Positions 43,714 through 52,913 of a stretch of 52,913 nt of DNA are shown here, piece by piece. Source of the DNA: Bifiguratus adelaidae (lineage: Eukaryota > Mucoromycota > Endogonomycetes > Endogonales); contig MVBO01000102.1 of NCBI GenBank assembly GCA_002261195.1, forward strand, positions 1 through 52,913, in the 5' to 3' direction. Position numbers and translations under genes: made by a program. The notes beneath the pieces were generated by a model that did no database searches, had not been told where the DNA came from, and was given only the letters and a program-made list of their open reading frames with translations. Position 1 is the first letter of the stretch. Each line of letters opens with the position of its first letter.

Positions 43714-44516
43714 TCAGTCGCTTTCTTCGTCGCTACCGTAATCTATTAATGATGTGAGTGCAGGGGCGTTTTTGCTGCTGTTGGTAGCTACGGCTTCGCT
43801 CTTTGAACTTTTACTGTCCTTTTGAGGAGCAGTCTTTGTTACCTTGGAGGGTGATGTCTCCGATTCGGGCTTGTCTTCCTCGGTTCTGGAGCGTTTCCGT
43901 ACAAGGACACCTGATTTGACAAGAGTCTCCTTACGTGCGGCGCCCTTGGTTGGTTTGCGCTCCACCTTCTTAAAGTCTGCATGTAACGTGGCAGTTGGGT
44001 GATCTGGGCTCGGTTGTTGACGTGCTTCTTGCACGGCCCTACATTCGATCAGCATGGCATTGAAACCAAACAACTTACATTCGAAAGCATTCTAGCTCAC
44101 TCCTTTCGAGTTCTCGCTTTTCTAGCTCTTGCTGCAGTTGGGTATCTTCGAGACTCGCCAGATAGTCTATCTCATCATCGTCTAGCTTCTTGACAAGGTT
44201 ACCTTAGCAAAGTGTTAGCAACTTGCAAGCCTGACCTTGGGTGACTTACTTAGTTTCGTAGCTTCTGTGAACTCTGCCTCCTTTTTATCTCGTTGCTCTT
44301 TTAGCCGTTCGTAGAGCGTCCGAGAGTCATAGTTTGGATCTGGCTTGGGTGCTACAGAAACGTAAGCATGCCAGTTCCGGCGCGAATCTTTACCTTCATA
44401 CCTTCCGGCTCCCTGGATCTCACAGCATCCCACTCTGCCTGCCGTGCATCCTTCGTAGCATTACCTTCGTGAAGGACTTCCTTGGAAACGAACGATCTCA
44501 GGGAGAAGTTGGACAT
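43714..44516 (-). CDS. FAM192A/NIP30 (PSME3IP1)-like nuclear protein
   Basis: Four exons: 44402-44516, 44250-44351, 44079-44202 and 43714-44038 (221 aa). The N-terminal NIP30 domain is clear: MSNFSLRSFVSKEVLHEG, ARQAEWDAVRS, NYDSRTLYERLKEQRDKKEA and VKKLDDDEIDYLASLEDTQL. The C-terminal half is Lys/Ser/Pro-rich and disordered, with basic stretches (GVLVRKRSRTEEDKP) fitting a nuclear protein, and ends in an acidic SDEESD. In animals the protein binds the 20S activator PA28-gamma (family knowledge); fungi lack an obvious partner, so its role here is open. Confidence 0.85.
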
Positions 44517-45140
44517 GATCGACCTCAATTTTCCATTGTTCGGCGCGCGGCAATCTTGTGCATGTCTTGGGCGAATTCGGTAGACCTCCTGGCTTCTTCA
44601 TTGCATACGATGATGTTAGAGGTCACCTCACTTACGCATCGGTTGTGTACATAGCCCCCTTAGATGGAATTAAGTGGGCGGCGGGAAGAACCATGTCACA
44701 TTGTCAGTTCAAATCATAATAAGGACTCTAAAGATGCAAGGATGTTCGGAGTTGTTGCAGTGCAGAATGTATATTACCTCGGTGTGTGATAGTCACCTGG
44801 TTGCCGTTTGTGATGTAACATCGTAAAACCATCTAGACTGGGACGCGACCAGGGTCAGATGGCTTTCCACAATCACAATGGGGATGGGGAGTGGCGGCTC
44901 CAAGCTGACCCTTTCCTACCTTGCAGAATCGAAGTTTCAAACTTAATTGACCTTGGTTTCTTTTTCCATGTCAATGTTGGATTACAAACGATCAGGTTAC
45001 TGACTTTGGTCTCTGCACTAGCCTTTCAGACGAGCCTGTTACGGCGGTATTTACTAACCATTGTTCTTTTTGAATTTCGTGTTTAGGCTGCTTATCAGTT
45101 TGCATTGTTGAGTCGCGGCTCCAGCTGTCTGTTGAACATC
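44517..45140. other. Intergenic region between divergent FAM192A-like and Zn2Cys6 genes
   Basis: 624 bp without a supported gene; no clear promoter element recognised. Confidence 0.4.
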
Positions 45141-46668
45141 ATGGACTCGCATACCTTATACTCTTCGTATACTCTGGATTCGTTCTTCGCTTCGTCAGTC
45201 ATGGGTGAACCAAATAGTCTGCTATACGATGCAAGTGAGCGTGCCGTTTCACCAATGTCACGCAGCCTCTCTCGAAGTAGTGCACAATCCATACCAGATC
45301 TCAGCGTAGATGGTAACGGCGACGGCGACGGCGATACAGATCCATCCGGTCCCTACACTCCCATTATCCATGGCAATTTACAAGCACAATTCAACCAAAT
45401 GCATCTTCTAACTCCAGGTCCTCCCACTCCCACCGTTAGCCATTTTATGGGTAACCCGCCTGACTGCAATAACCTCTACACAGACGTGGAGCAGCTCTAT
45501 ATATCTGAAGCCAGTGACAGCACTAATCAGTTTGGTATGCCTCATTACAACGAAAGGGAACGCGATTTTGACTGGATGTTTGACGGATCGGACCCTTTTC
45601 TCTCCATGGTGGCGCAATGTGAGACAGCTGGCACGGGCTTTCCTTTTACTGGCAACTCCCCTTCGGATTTGGGTGGCATGGGACTTGGAGTGAACTTTGC
45701 CAATGCTGGACGTGATTATGTCAATATGAAGGTGCGTAAGCCTTCGATTGCTTGATCATCTTTTAACCTGCCTTCAGGATGTCAACAATTTTGTGGCTCA
45801 GCATGATAGCGCCAGCATGGAGATACAGTCTATCAATGGACGTAACAACATGTTTCAGGATCAGAATACATCTAAACCTCCTGGAGAGCAAGAACACCCC
45901 AAATCTCAACGATCCTGCTTCTCATCTCCTTATGAGCGCACCTCAGGCGATAGGTCGCTCTTCAATATCAACATAGGTGACCATCGGAGACCATTTTCAG
46001 TTGAAAAGTACAGGAACAGCTTTGACAAACATACGCTCCAGGGATTGGGGCTGGACTTTAGTCTCCAGGAGCGTTCATTGCACGGTGATATTTCGCGGCC
46101 ACCAGCTGCTCCTAGATCCAAACGCCCGTCATCACTTAATCTGACGGCTGTCAATGGAGCAAATTTGCCCATGGCGCCTGCCACATCAACGCCAACCAAA
46201 TCCTTCTTCACCAAGTATCGTCGTCCTTCGTCATTCACCAAGTCGCGTTCCTGCGCGTTGCAGCTTTACAGCCCAGCATTGACAGGCAGAAGGTCAAGCT
46301 GGAGCGCCGAATCGAGCTACATGTCCCTCCTCCCCTCTCCTGCTCTCCCATCACCCACGATCACTCCCGGCGATACCATTCTTTCTCTTCCCAGCAATAC
46401 CCCACCCGCAAGTGCGCCCAACTCACCCACTTCACCCACCTCTGGATCCGATTGTGAATATGTCCCTACGGCCATTGCTCCAAAGCCTATCAAGGATGTT
46501 CATGTCAAAGGTAGAAACGTCGACAAGGCTTGCAACAATTGCAAGAAATCACATTTGAGGTGTGATGAACAAAGGCCGTGTCGACGCTGTATAGTCACGG
46601 GTAAAGGTGATTGCAAAGATGTAGAGCATAAACCTCGAGGTAGACCTAGACTGTCAAAGAAGCCTTGA
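45141..46668 (+). CDS. Zn2Cys6 transcription factor with C-terminal zinc cluster
   Basis: Two exons: 45141-45731 and 45778-46668 (493 aa). The binuclear cluster sits at the extreme C-terminus (about 448-475): KACNNCKKSHLRCDEQRPCR with C-x2-C-x6-C-x5-C-x2-C-x7-C. An AT-hook-like RGRPRL follows at about 487. The preceding 440 residues are disordered, Ser/Pro-rich, with an acidic possible activation region (ERDFDWMFDGSDPF, about 145). No fungal-specific transcription factor middle domain is present. A C-terminal cluster followed by CKDVEHKPRGRP is common among regulators of early-diverging fungi (recalled, not searched). Binding sites are unknown. Confidence 0.85.
45316..45333 (+). repeat. (ACGGCG)3 hexamer repeat in coding sequence
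   Basis: Three copies of ACGGCG encode part of a Gly-Asp run (GNGDGDGDTD) in the Zn2Cys6 factor. Confidence 0.8.
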
Positions 46669-46762
46669 TGTATATACGACTAATTATAGAATGCAAAACT
46701 CGGATTTACAACTCAAACGATGAAACGATGGACTTGTCAGAAAACATGCTATCATAGGAAAT

Positions 46763-48661
46763 CTACTGCGCGTATATACCTCGACCTCGCGGCCAAGAAG
46801 TATCGCAATCTGCAGCTTCAGAGCTCTGCGGGATGAAGTTTTGAGCGGCTGCAGACATGGAGTGTGGAGAAACACGCCCAGGATTGCCAGGCGCGCTTGC
46901 ACTGGCTTGCATGGCTACTCCATTCGGATGCGATGGCGTCGGTGTACGATTAGAAGTTAGGGCTGGAGGTGTTTGGGATTGCGGAATTGCGTTTGGATAT
47001 GATGACTGGCGCAGAATAGGTGTAGAAGGTCCAAAGGATGGATCGTAACCTTGCATCCCGGTAAGGGTCATACTGTTCTTCTTGCTACTATTATTGTTGC
47101 TGCTCTGATCAAGGATTGATGGAAGAGATGCTTCAGGGGTGAACTGCGGTTGGCCTGGTAGTAATGCCATTGACCCTGGTGTGCCAATATTGCCGTGTTG
47201 ACCAACGGGTGTATAGTCGGGGCGCACAGTTGGCAGAGGCAAGGGTCTTCCGTGTGACGACATGTTTGAGGGCAAAGGTACGCCATGAAGCATAGAAGGC
47301 CTGAATGAGCTGGATGGTGCCATATTAGGATGCATAGGCCCACCATAGCCTGTGTGGTTACCGAGTTCTATCATATTAGGTCCTGGTTGAAACTCTGACT
47401 GCAGTGTTCCAAAACCCATAGATCCAGCCTGAGTGGCCATTGCATTGTGCATACCCAACCTGTCGGCGTTGCTTCTGCCCCAGCTGAGTCGTATCCGAGC
47501 TCCGTTAATTTGATAACCATTGAGCTGTTGAATCGCAACTTCTGCAGAGTGTCTCTCGGCGTATTGCACAAACCCACACCCCTTACCCTGCGGAATTTTG
47601 ATGCTTATTATCTCTCCAAAAGGTGAGAAGACACGACGTAAGTCATCTTCGTGGACGGGGTAGGATGATGTCAAACCTCCAACGAAAACAGTAGTATTGT
47701 TAGAATCCGCCATAGCAGCTTGATTCATCTGCATCGAGACATTTGGATGTGGTTGATAAGTATTCGGTTGTTGAGCAGGATGTTGTGACATATTAAAGGA
47801 TGGATGAGATGAGGCAGAAAAGGCACCTGGACCTTGCTGATAATGAGTTGTGGCTTGCAAGCCGCCAGGGATGTTCATCCCATGCCCTTGGTAATGTGGC
47901 ATATGATGTCCCGGATGGAACATCCCGTGCATGCCTCCAATCAGGCTTGCATTGCCCTTCGTTTTGGGTGTAGCCATGGAGACACGTAACGTCCGGGCGC
48001 CGAGCTGTACACTTTGCATTTCTGTCAGCGCACGCTGCTGCTCAGCCTCGGACGAAAAACGAACAAAGGCGTATCCTCTGGAGAATCCAGTTTGCGGATC
48101 TGTCATGATCTTTGCCGACTTGCAAGATGGATAGCGACTTTGAAATAAGGACTATATGAGGGGAATAAGTCAAATGTATTGAGCACGCCGCATGTCCAGT
48201 CTTACCAGTAACATGGACTCTGTCGCGTCGGATCCCAAATCACCCACAAAGATAGAATACTCGGGAGCGCGATCCTCCCTCTTGTCGTTGATGCCACCTC
48301 CACTAGCCCAGTTGAGACGGAATGCTTTACCAATCCCCGGAATGATCTGCTGATCAAACATGAGTGCTCTTTGAGCGGCATGCTGTGAAGAGAATTCGAC
48401 AAAGCAATAGCCTGCCGACATGCTCGTGAATTTGTCTTTGATGAGTTTAACGTTGACTTGCTCTTGCATCTGTGACCAAAGGTGTCGAATGAACATTTCG
48501 TCCATCCAGGGTTCTAAGTCACCCATCCATAGGGTATTCCGTGCGGGACCCTCTTGTCCCAAGTGATTTGAAAAATGCGTCAGATCTGACGTACTTTGTC
48601 CATGCGATGATGAAGATGGGGTAGATTGCATCGCTGGCATAGAATGCGACCCAGAAGCCAT
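46763..48661 (-). CDS. Three-RRM RNA-binding protein (Nam8/Csx1/TIA-1 type)
   Basis: Two exons: 48206-48661 and 46763-48151 (614 aa). RRM1 about 42-125 (TLWMGDLEPWMDEMFIRHLW, AGYCFVEF), RRM2 about 136-215 (SIFVGDLGSDATESMLLSLF with RGYAFVRF, formed across the intron) and RRM3 about 302-372 (TVFVGGLTSSYPVHEDDLRR, GCGFVQYAERHSAEVAIQQL). The WMGDLE opening and the GKGCGFVQ block of RRM3 are typical of Nam8/Ngr1/Csx1. Linkers and the C-terminus are Gln/His/Pro/Met-rich and disordered. Expected roles are U1 snRNP-linked splicing or mRNA stability (family knowledge). Convergent with the Zn2Cys6 gene. Confidence 0.9.
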
Positions 48662-49365
48662 AATGAGTGTTGAGGAATGATCGAAGGTGGTAGCGATGTG
48701 AATGCAATAAGGGTATATACACTAGTGGCGAGACGTCAATGAGCCCCTTTGTGTGCAAAGGTCATGCGTTCTATGTTTCGATGCGAGTAATGATGCGGAT
48801 AAACTAGCCGTCAAGCACAATGGTGCCTACACTTGCTGTTGAGTCAACATGTAAAAGCAAAATGTCACGGTGAAAGAAACTCTGCCAAAGGAACGCGTGG
48901 TGATAGCCAGTGACTCAACAACTGAACACTGCGCAAGATAGGTCTACAAAAGCGCGTTTGACCCGAAAAGAACAAAACGAACGATCAACGACACAGTGAA
49001 AGAGAAGGTAGAGAGCCGGAGCACCGCAGTGCAGAGAAGCAAACCAAGGCAAAGCTCAAAGCAAGGCTAAAGGGAAGAGGTGTGAGATAAAGGGAGAAGA
49101 GCCAATCAATTTCCCTGTCACACGCATTCTTGTTTTCATTGCCGTGAGTTGCAGAGTGCCGCGGGTTGATGAAGAGACTGACTTTGTTTGCTTGTCATGA
49201 CTCATAGGATATATTGCACCTTCTACAGTGCTGCATTGCTTGGCATTGACGCGTACGACACGTTTAAACAGCGAGAGGGCGGAATGTGGTGTTTGCAGTT
49301 CTATTAAGATGTACGTTTTAGAAGAGCCGGGACGATAGCTTACGGCAGTATAGAACTTTTGGATA
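48662..49365. other. Intergenic region between divergent RRM and neurofibromin genes
   Basis: 704 bp without a supported gene. The part near 48950-49090 is purine-rich (long A/G runs) and may be 5' UTR of the RRM gene's antisense side. No clear motif. Confidence 0.35.
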
Positions 49366-52300
49366 ATGAGCGCGGATACTAGACTGATATCCAGCCTCAT
49401 CAATAGGCTGGGGATCAGGGTAAGCCAACTTGAGGCGTTTGCATGTTTACTGAAGCCCTGTTCCAGCTACCCTGCAATACACCGCGATCGCTCGAGTCGC
49501 TCGAGTCAGACCCTATCATCCGGCAGACAGTTGGTGCGCTCATCGATCTGTCCAAATTTCGGCTGGGACATATTGCAAATCAGCTTGTTCTCATGCTTGA
49601 GAATGTGTCAAAGGTGAGTCAATGCAACCGGATGCGCATGGTTGACAATCGCGTAGACGACGAGCGTACACACGGAGGAAAGTGTTCCTTTCGATATTCT
49701 TCAGTCACAGCTCTTTCTGCTCAAAGTTCTGAATGCTTGCCTACGACAGTATTGGGCAAATCACCTAGAAGGTCAGGAAGAGAATGGCGCCGAGCTTCCT
49801 GCAGACGACAATGCGGAGAATCCAACGCGAGAGTCAACTCGGCTGGTGGATCCGCCTCCTTTAGATGACTCCTTGGCGCGCTATATTGTGAACATCTTGA
49901 TCAGATTTCTGCATCAAATGGCTATGCAGGATGCCGATCATTCGTTCACAGGCTCTGGAAGTACCCTATCTTCTCGAGAAAATCTTCTACGCCAAGGCAT
50001 CGCAGATCTAGCGGCCGGATCAATTTTCACAAGTCGATTACCTGATGCAAGAGGGCCGGCAGCAGACCCCTCTCCATTTCCAACATCCACACAAAAACAA
50101 TCTCTGACCGCATTTCCAGTGTTCTCTTCCTATGCCCCCGTCCTCACTCGACCATCGCCGCATTCCTCCTATTCATTTCATCACCAGACCCATCCATCAT
50201 CATCGCGAGCATACCAGGAACTGATGCAAGAGATTTGTCGTGCGACGGCCGGTATCCTCTTTGTGATATCCGCCTCGAATTGGAACGTCATATTCCTGAA
50301 GCTGAAGACAAAACTCGCATATCTTTCCAGCACATCCGACGAATGGCCCGAGACTGTCGAACTGCGGTTACTAGAGTGTTCTGCGCTGAACAGTCGACGA
50401 CTGAGTGCTGTGCTACAAGGTAAGGTTTTGTTTCGTTACCTGTAGACGAGTGCAGTATGACGTCTAATCGCACATCTACAGAGCTCTGCAACGGCTTTCT
50501 TCACCTCAAGAAGGGCATACAATTGACCTTGGCTTCAATTCTCAGAAGTTCAATATGGCATTGGATACAGACGTATCCAACAGAGTTTATTGCGCTTTGT
50601 CAATCTGGCAAACGACTTGATGGCGGCCCAGAGCTTTTGTTCGACATGTGCTCCGGCCTGGCCGACAATCCAAAGAGAAAGGCCATTTTCTGGCCTCTTC
50701 AAACTGTCTTGCTCATTTTGTGCCCCGATTTGCTCATGGGCGCTGCAATGAACGAGGCAAGAAACAAGAAGGCGTTATTCCTCGATAACCTAAAGAAATC
50801 GCTCAAATTCGGCAGATTGTCTGATGTCGCTACCGCTTGTTTCGTGGATATCTGTAAGGCTTGCACATACGTTCCGAAAAGTGATTCAATAGCATTGCGC
50901 CACATTGTTCCGGAGATAGAGCATGAGCTTCGTGATCGCCTATTCGATCCTCAACGACCTTTTGCAAATGCGGAAACCGGTACAGTCGACGGTGCTCTTA
51001 TGATGGACTGTTTGGTGGCTATGTTTAGATTGAACCCACGACACGCGCTCAAAGCACTGGTACCTGTTTGCTTGGATGATAAGTCTCCGACGGTGTTCCA
51101 TCTGGTGCTCGTAAGAGCGTGCTTAGTCATTGCCGAAGAAGGTCTGGGAAGCGGGCTCTCCTGGAATCCATCAATTGAGAATATGTATCGGTCGATTGCT
51201 GCTCCCTTTCGATGCCTTTTCTTGGAGCAACTCAACCGAGAAAGAAGTAGCAATGCCATGACCGGACATACCAGCGCTAACATGGGAGACGGGACGTCCT
51301 CCTCTTCCAAGAAAGGTCCCATGAGCGCCTCGGCTGAGAAAAAGCAAAGGAAGGTTGCCATGGAAGACGCACACGAACGGCAAGAAATTCTCATCTCTCT
51401 ACTCACGCTCTATGCAACCGATCCTGGTCTTGTTGTTGCTGAAGGAGCCACCGGTGGGCCACGTGTTGACGATAACGCAAGCATTATTGCTGGCATAACC
51501 ACTTGTCTCAAGGATAGCAACCTCATCATACGTCAACTGGCTGCCGACGTTATTCGAAAGCTACATTCGGAAAAATACGTTCCGCTATGGGGCCCTTCGG
51601 AACACATGATGGAGACTTTTTGGAAGATCTCTTCCAACGCAATTCTTTCACTTGCTCGTCAGATACTCGATAGTAAGGAGCGCATCGAAAGTCAAAAGCA
51701 GATGTTAGAGCTTTTGAAGGACTTGCTAGTTCTTCGAAATGAGTTTATTGCTCTTCATTTGGAGGTAGCACACCAAGGTGCGGATGCTCGCGAACGACTG
51801 GCGGCCTCCATCGCACTCGAAATTGTCCTTCTTATACTGCTTTGCTCAGCAAATGCGGACATACCTTCAATGGCCGTTGCATGCTTCGGCCATCTTTGTC
51901 GGGAAGCGCAGATTACGGGCGAAGCAGACGACGCTCAACATTCGCAGCTTACTATCGTGGAAAATCTGCACGTATATCAAGAGTTGTCATTTGGTGGAGG
52001 AACACTGGTGATGGGCCGAAAGGCGCTTCAGAAGCGAATCCGCAAGTTGCTGAGAATGATGAGCAAGGACACCCCTGGTAACCTGGCTGGATGGGAGGAG
52101 GCTTACAAGCGATGGAAGTTTCTGACGCCAGCGGTAAATAGAAGACCAGATGAATCGCGCGACGCCATCCCTGAGACGAGCACAAAGAAGTCTGCAGGCA
52201 CTAGTGGAAGCAGCGGCGCATTCTATGAGAAGCTTCGCGGCAGCGGAACGAAGACACAAGTGATAGGATTTCCCCGTGGTGAGGTCGATGATAACATGAT

Positions 52301-52913
52301 TGCCGAATGGCAGAATTACACTGGCTTTCTCGCAGCGCTCGGTGGCTGTTGTCTCAGCGCAGACGCAAATGCCGAACATGTATCCAACGTGTCATCGACT
52401 TCTACCTTGGTCTCTGGGAACACCAATTCGAGTGTGGAGACTTCGAAGCGACGCTCAGTACCTCAGCCATATGATCCGACGCATATGGTTGACAAATTTG
52501 TTGCGGAAATGGTGGACCTACTTGTTTCCGATAACGTCGTTGTTCGGGAAGTTGTCAAGGAGATCTTGGGCACCGATTTGTCTCCTGGTCTTTATGCACT
52601 TCTTTTCCACCATTTAGAGACAGCTGTTGCTCGTTTCTTCGACTCGGATAGAAGCGCAATCTGCAGTGATCGAAATACGCTCTTCATTGAGCACGCCATC
52701 TCAGTACTCAAGCTCCTGCTGGATAGAATGGGCGATCCTTTTGATAATCTCTTTGCCGTTGATTTTGGTGGTCTAGTGCATTTATTCGCAAAATATTTGA
52801 ACAAACTGGGCACGAATACTCTCGCTCTTCGCATCAAGGTCAAATTCTGCCAAATGTGCGAAGTGCTCATGCAGCGTAAGGAGAATGTCACGTTGCGGCA
52901 AGAAATCCGGTTG
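49366..52913 (+). CDS. NF1: Neurofibromin-type RasGAP (NF1/Ira), N-terminal part only
   Basis: Exons 49366-49419, 49467-49613, 49705-50419 and 50482 to the window edge (about 1115 aa, open at the right end). The N-terminus (INRLGIRLPCNTPRS, RLGHIANQLVLMLENVSK) and many internal blocks align with human neurofibromin: FLDNLKKSLKFGRLSDVATA, LMMDCLVAMFRLNPRHALKA, SPTVFHLVLVRACL, YVPLWGPSEHMMETFWKISS, SMAVACFGHLCREAQITGEA, WEEAYKRWKF and NYTGFLAALGGCCLS. The RasGAP domain, Sec14-PH module and C-terminus lie beyond the window. It is a negative regulator of Ras. The last visible exon runs over 2.4 kb without interruption, unlike most genes here. Confidence 0.93.

Noticed and set aside
49487-49508. 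Short direct repeat of CTCGAGTC in neurofibromin exon 2
   Set aside because: It encodes LES-LES within the conserved N-terminal region; an ordinary coding coincidence.

Overview
This window is a gene-dense stretch of nuclear chromosome from a fungus. Most genes are split by very short spliceosomal introns (about 43-70 nt). Neighbouring genes are often less than 100 bp apart, and the gene set is mixed. Fungal markers are a Zn2Cys6 regulator, a PAS kinase, a HAL-type kinase and Gyp7. Genes usually missing from yeasts are also present: methylmalonyl-CoA epimerase, a Ral GTPase, a neurofibromin, WRAP53/TCAB1 and EMC7. That mix points to an early-diverging lineage (Mucoromycota or Zoopagomycota grade) rather than Dikarya. 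This is inference; no marker here fixes the genus. I see no rRNA or tRNA gene, CRISPR array, or recognisable transposon or virus-like element.

Layout. 0-4 kb: Gyp7-type Rab GAP (-) divergent from an LCLAT/AGPAT-type acyltransferase (+). 4-6.5 kb: a decayed 4-coumarate-CoA-ligase-like gene and further degenerate sequence. 6.7-19.5 kb: PAS kinase (+), WRAP53 (-), Sec39/NBAS (+), methylmalonyl-CoA epimerase (+), Ubc6 (-), a C1-domain plus Pex24-type membrane protein (+), and a TALE homeodomain protein (-). 20-31 kb: double-hotdog protein (+), HAL-type kinase (+), EMC7 (-), a 1.9-kb gene-poor stretch, steroid-5-alpha-reductase-like protein (+), R3HCC1L-like protein (-), Gfo/Idh/MocA dehydrogenase (+). 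31-41.5 kb: Tyr/Gly-rich protein (+), Ral (+), a flavin-monooxygenase fragment (-), ribosomal protein uL13 (+), single-repeat Myb protein (-), CNBP/Gis2 zinc-knuckle protein (-), EXO5 (-), Ran (+). 41.7-52.9 kb: a shortened Sec7-domain protein (+), FAM192A/NIP30-like protein (-), Zn2Cys6 factor (+), three-RRM Nam8/TIA-type protein (-), and the N-terminal part of neurofibromin, which runs off the right edge (+).

No operon-like pathway is visible. Several genes share a theme of membrane trafficking and the ER (Gyp7, Sec39, Ubc6, EMC7, Sec7 protein, Pex24-type protein), small-GTPase control (Ral, Ran, neurofibromin, Gyp7, Sec7) and lipid or acyl-CoA metabolism (acyltransferase, epimerase, hotdog, reductase). 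They are scattered and probably share no regulation beyond their paired promoters.

I worked out exon structures by hand from frame continuity, GT/GC-AG borders and family alignment from memory. For every multi-exon gene fully inside the window the summed exon length is a multiple of three. The most unusual points are a 1-nt microexon in the acyltransferase, an apparent excess of GC-AG introns (5 of about 77), a C1 domain fused to a Pex24-type membrane region, a Sec7 domain that has lost its catalytic glutamate and N-terminal helices, divergent gene pairs with start codons only 44-103 bp apart, and a possible C/D snoRNA in the uL13 intron.
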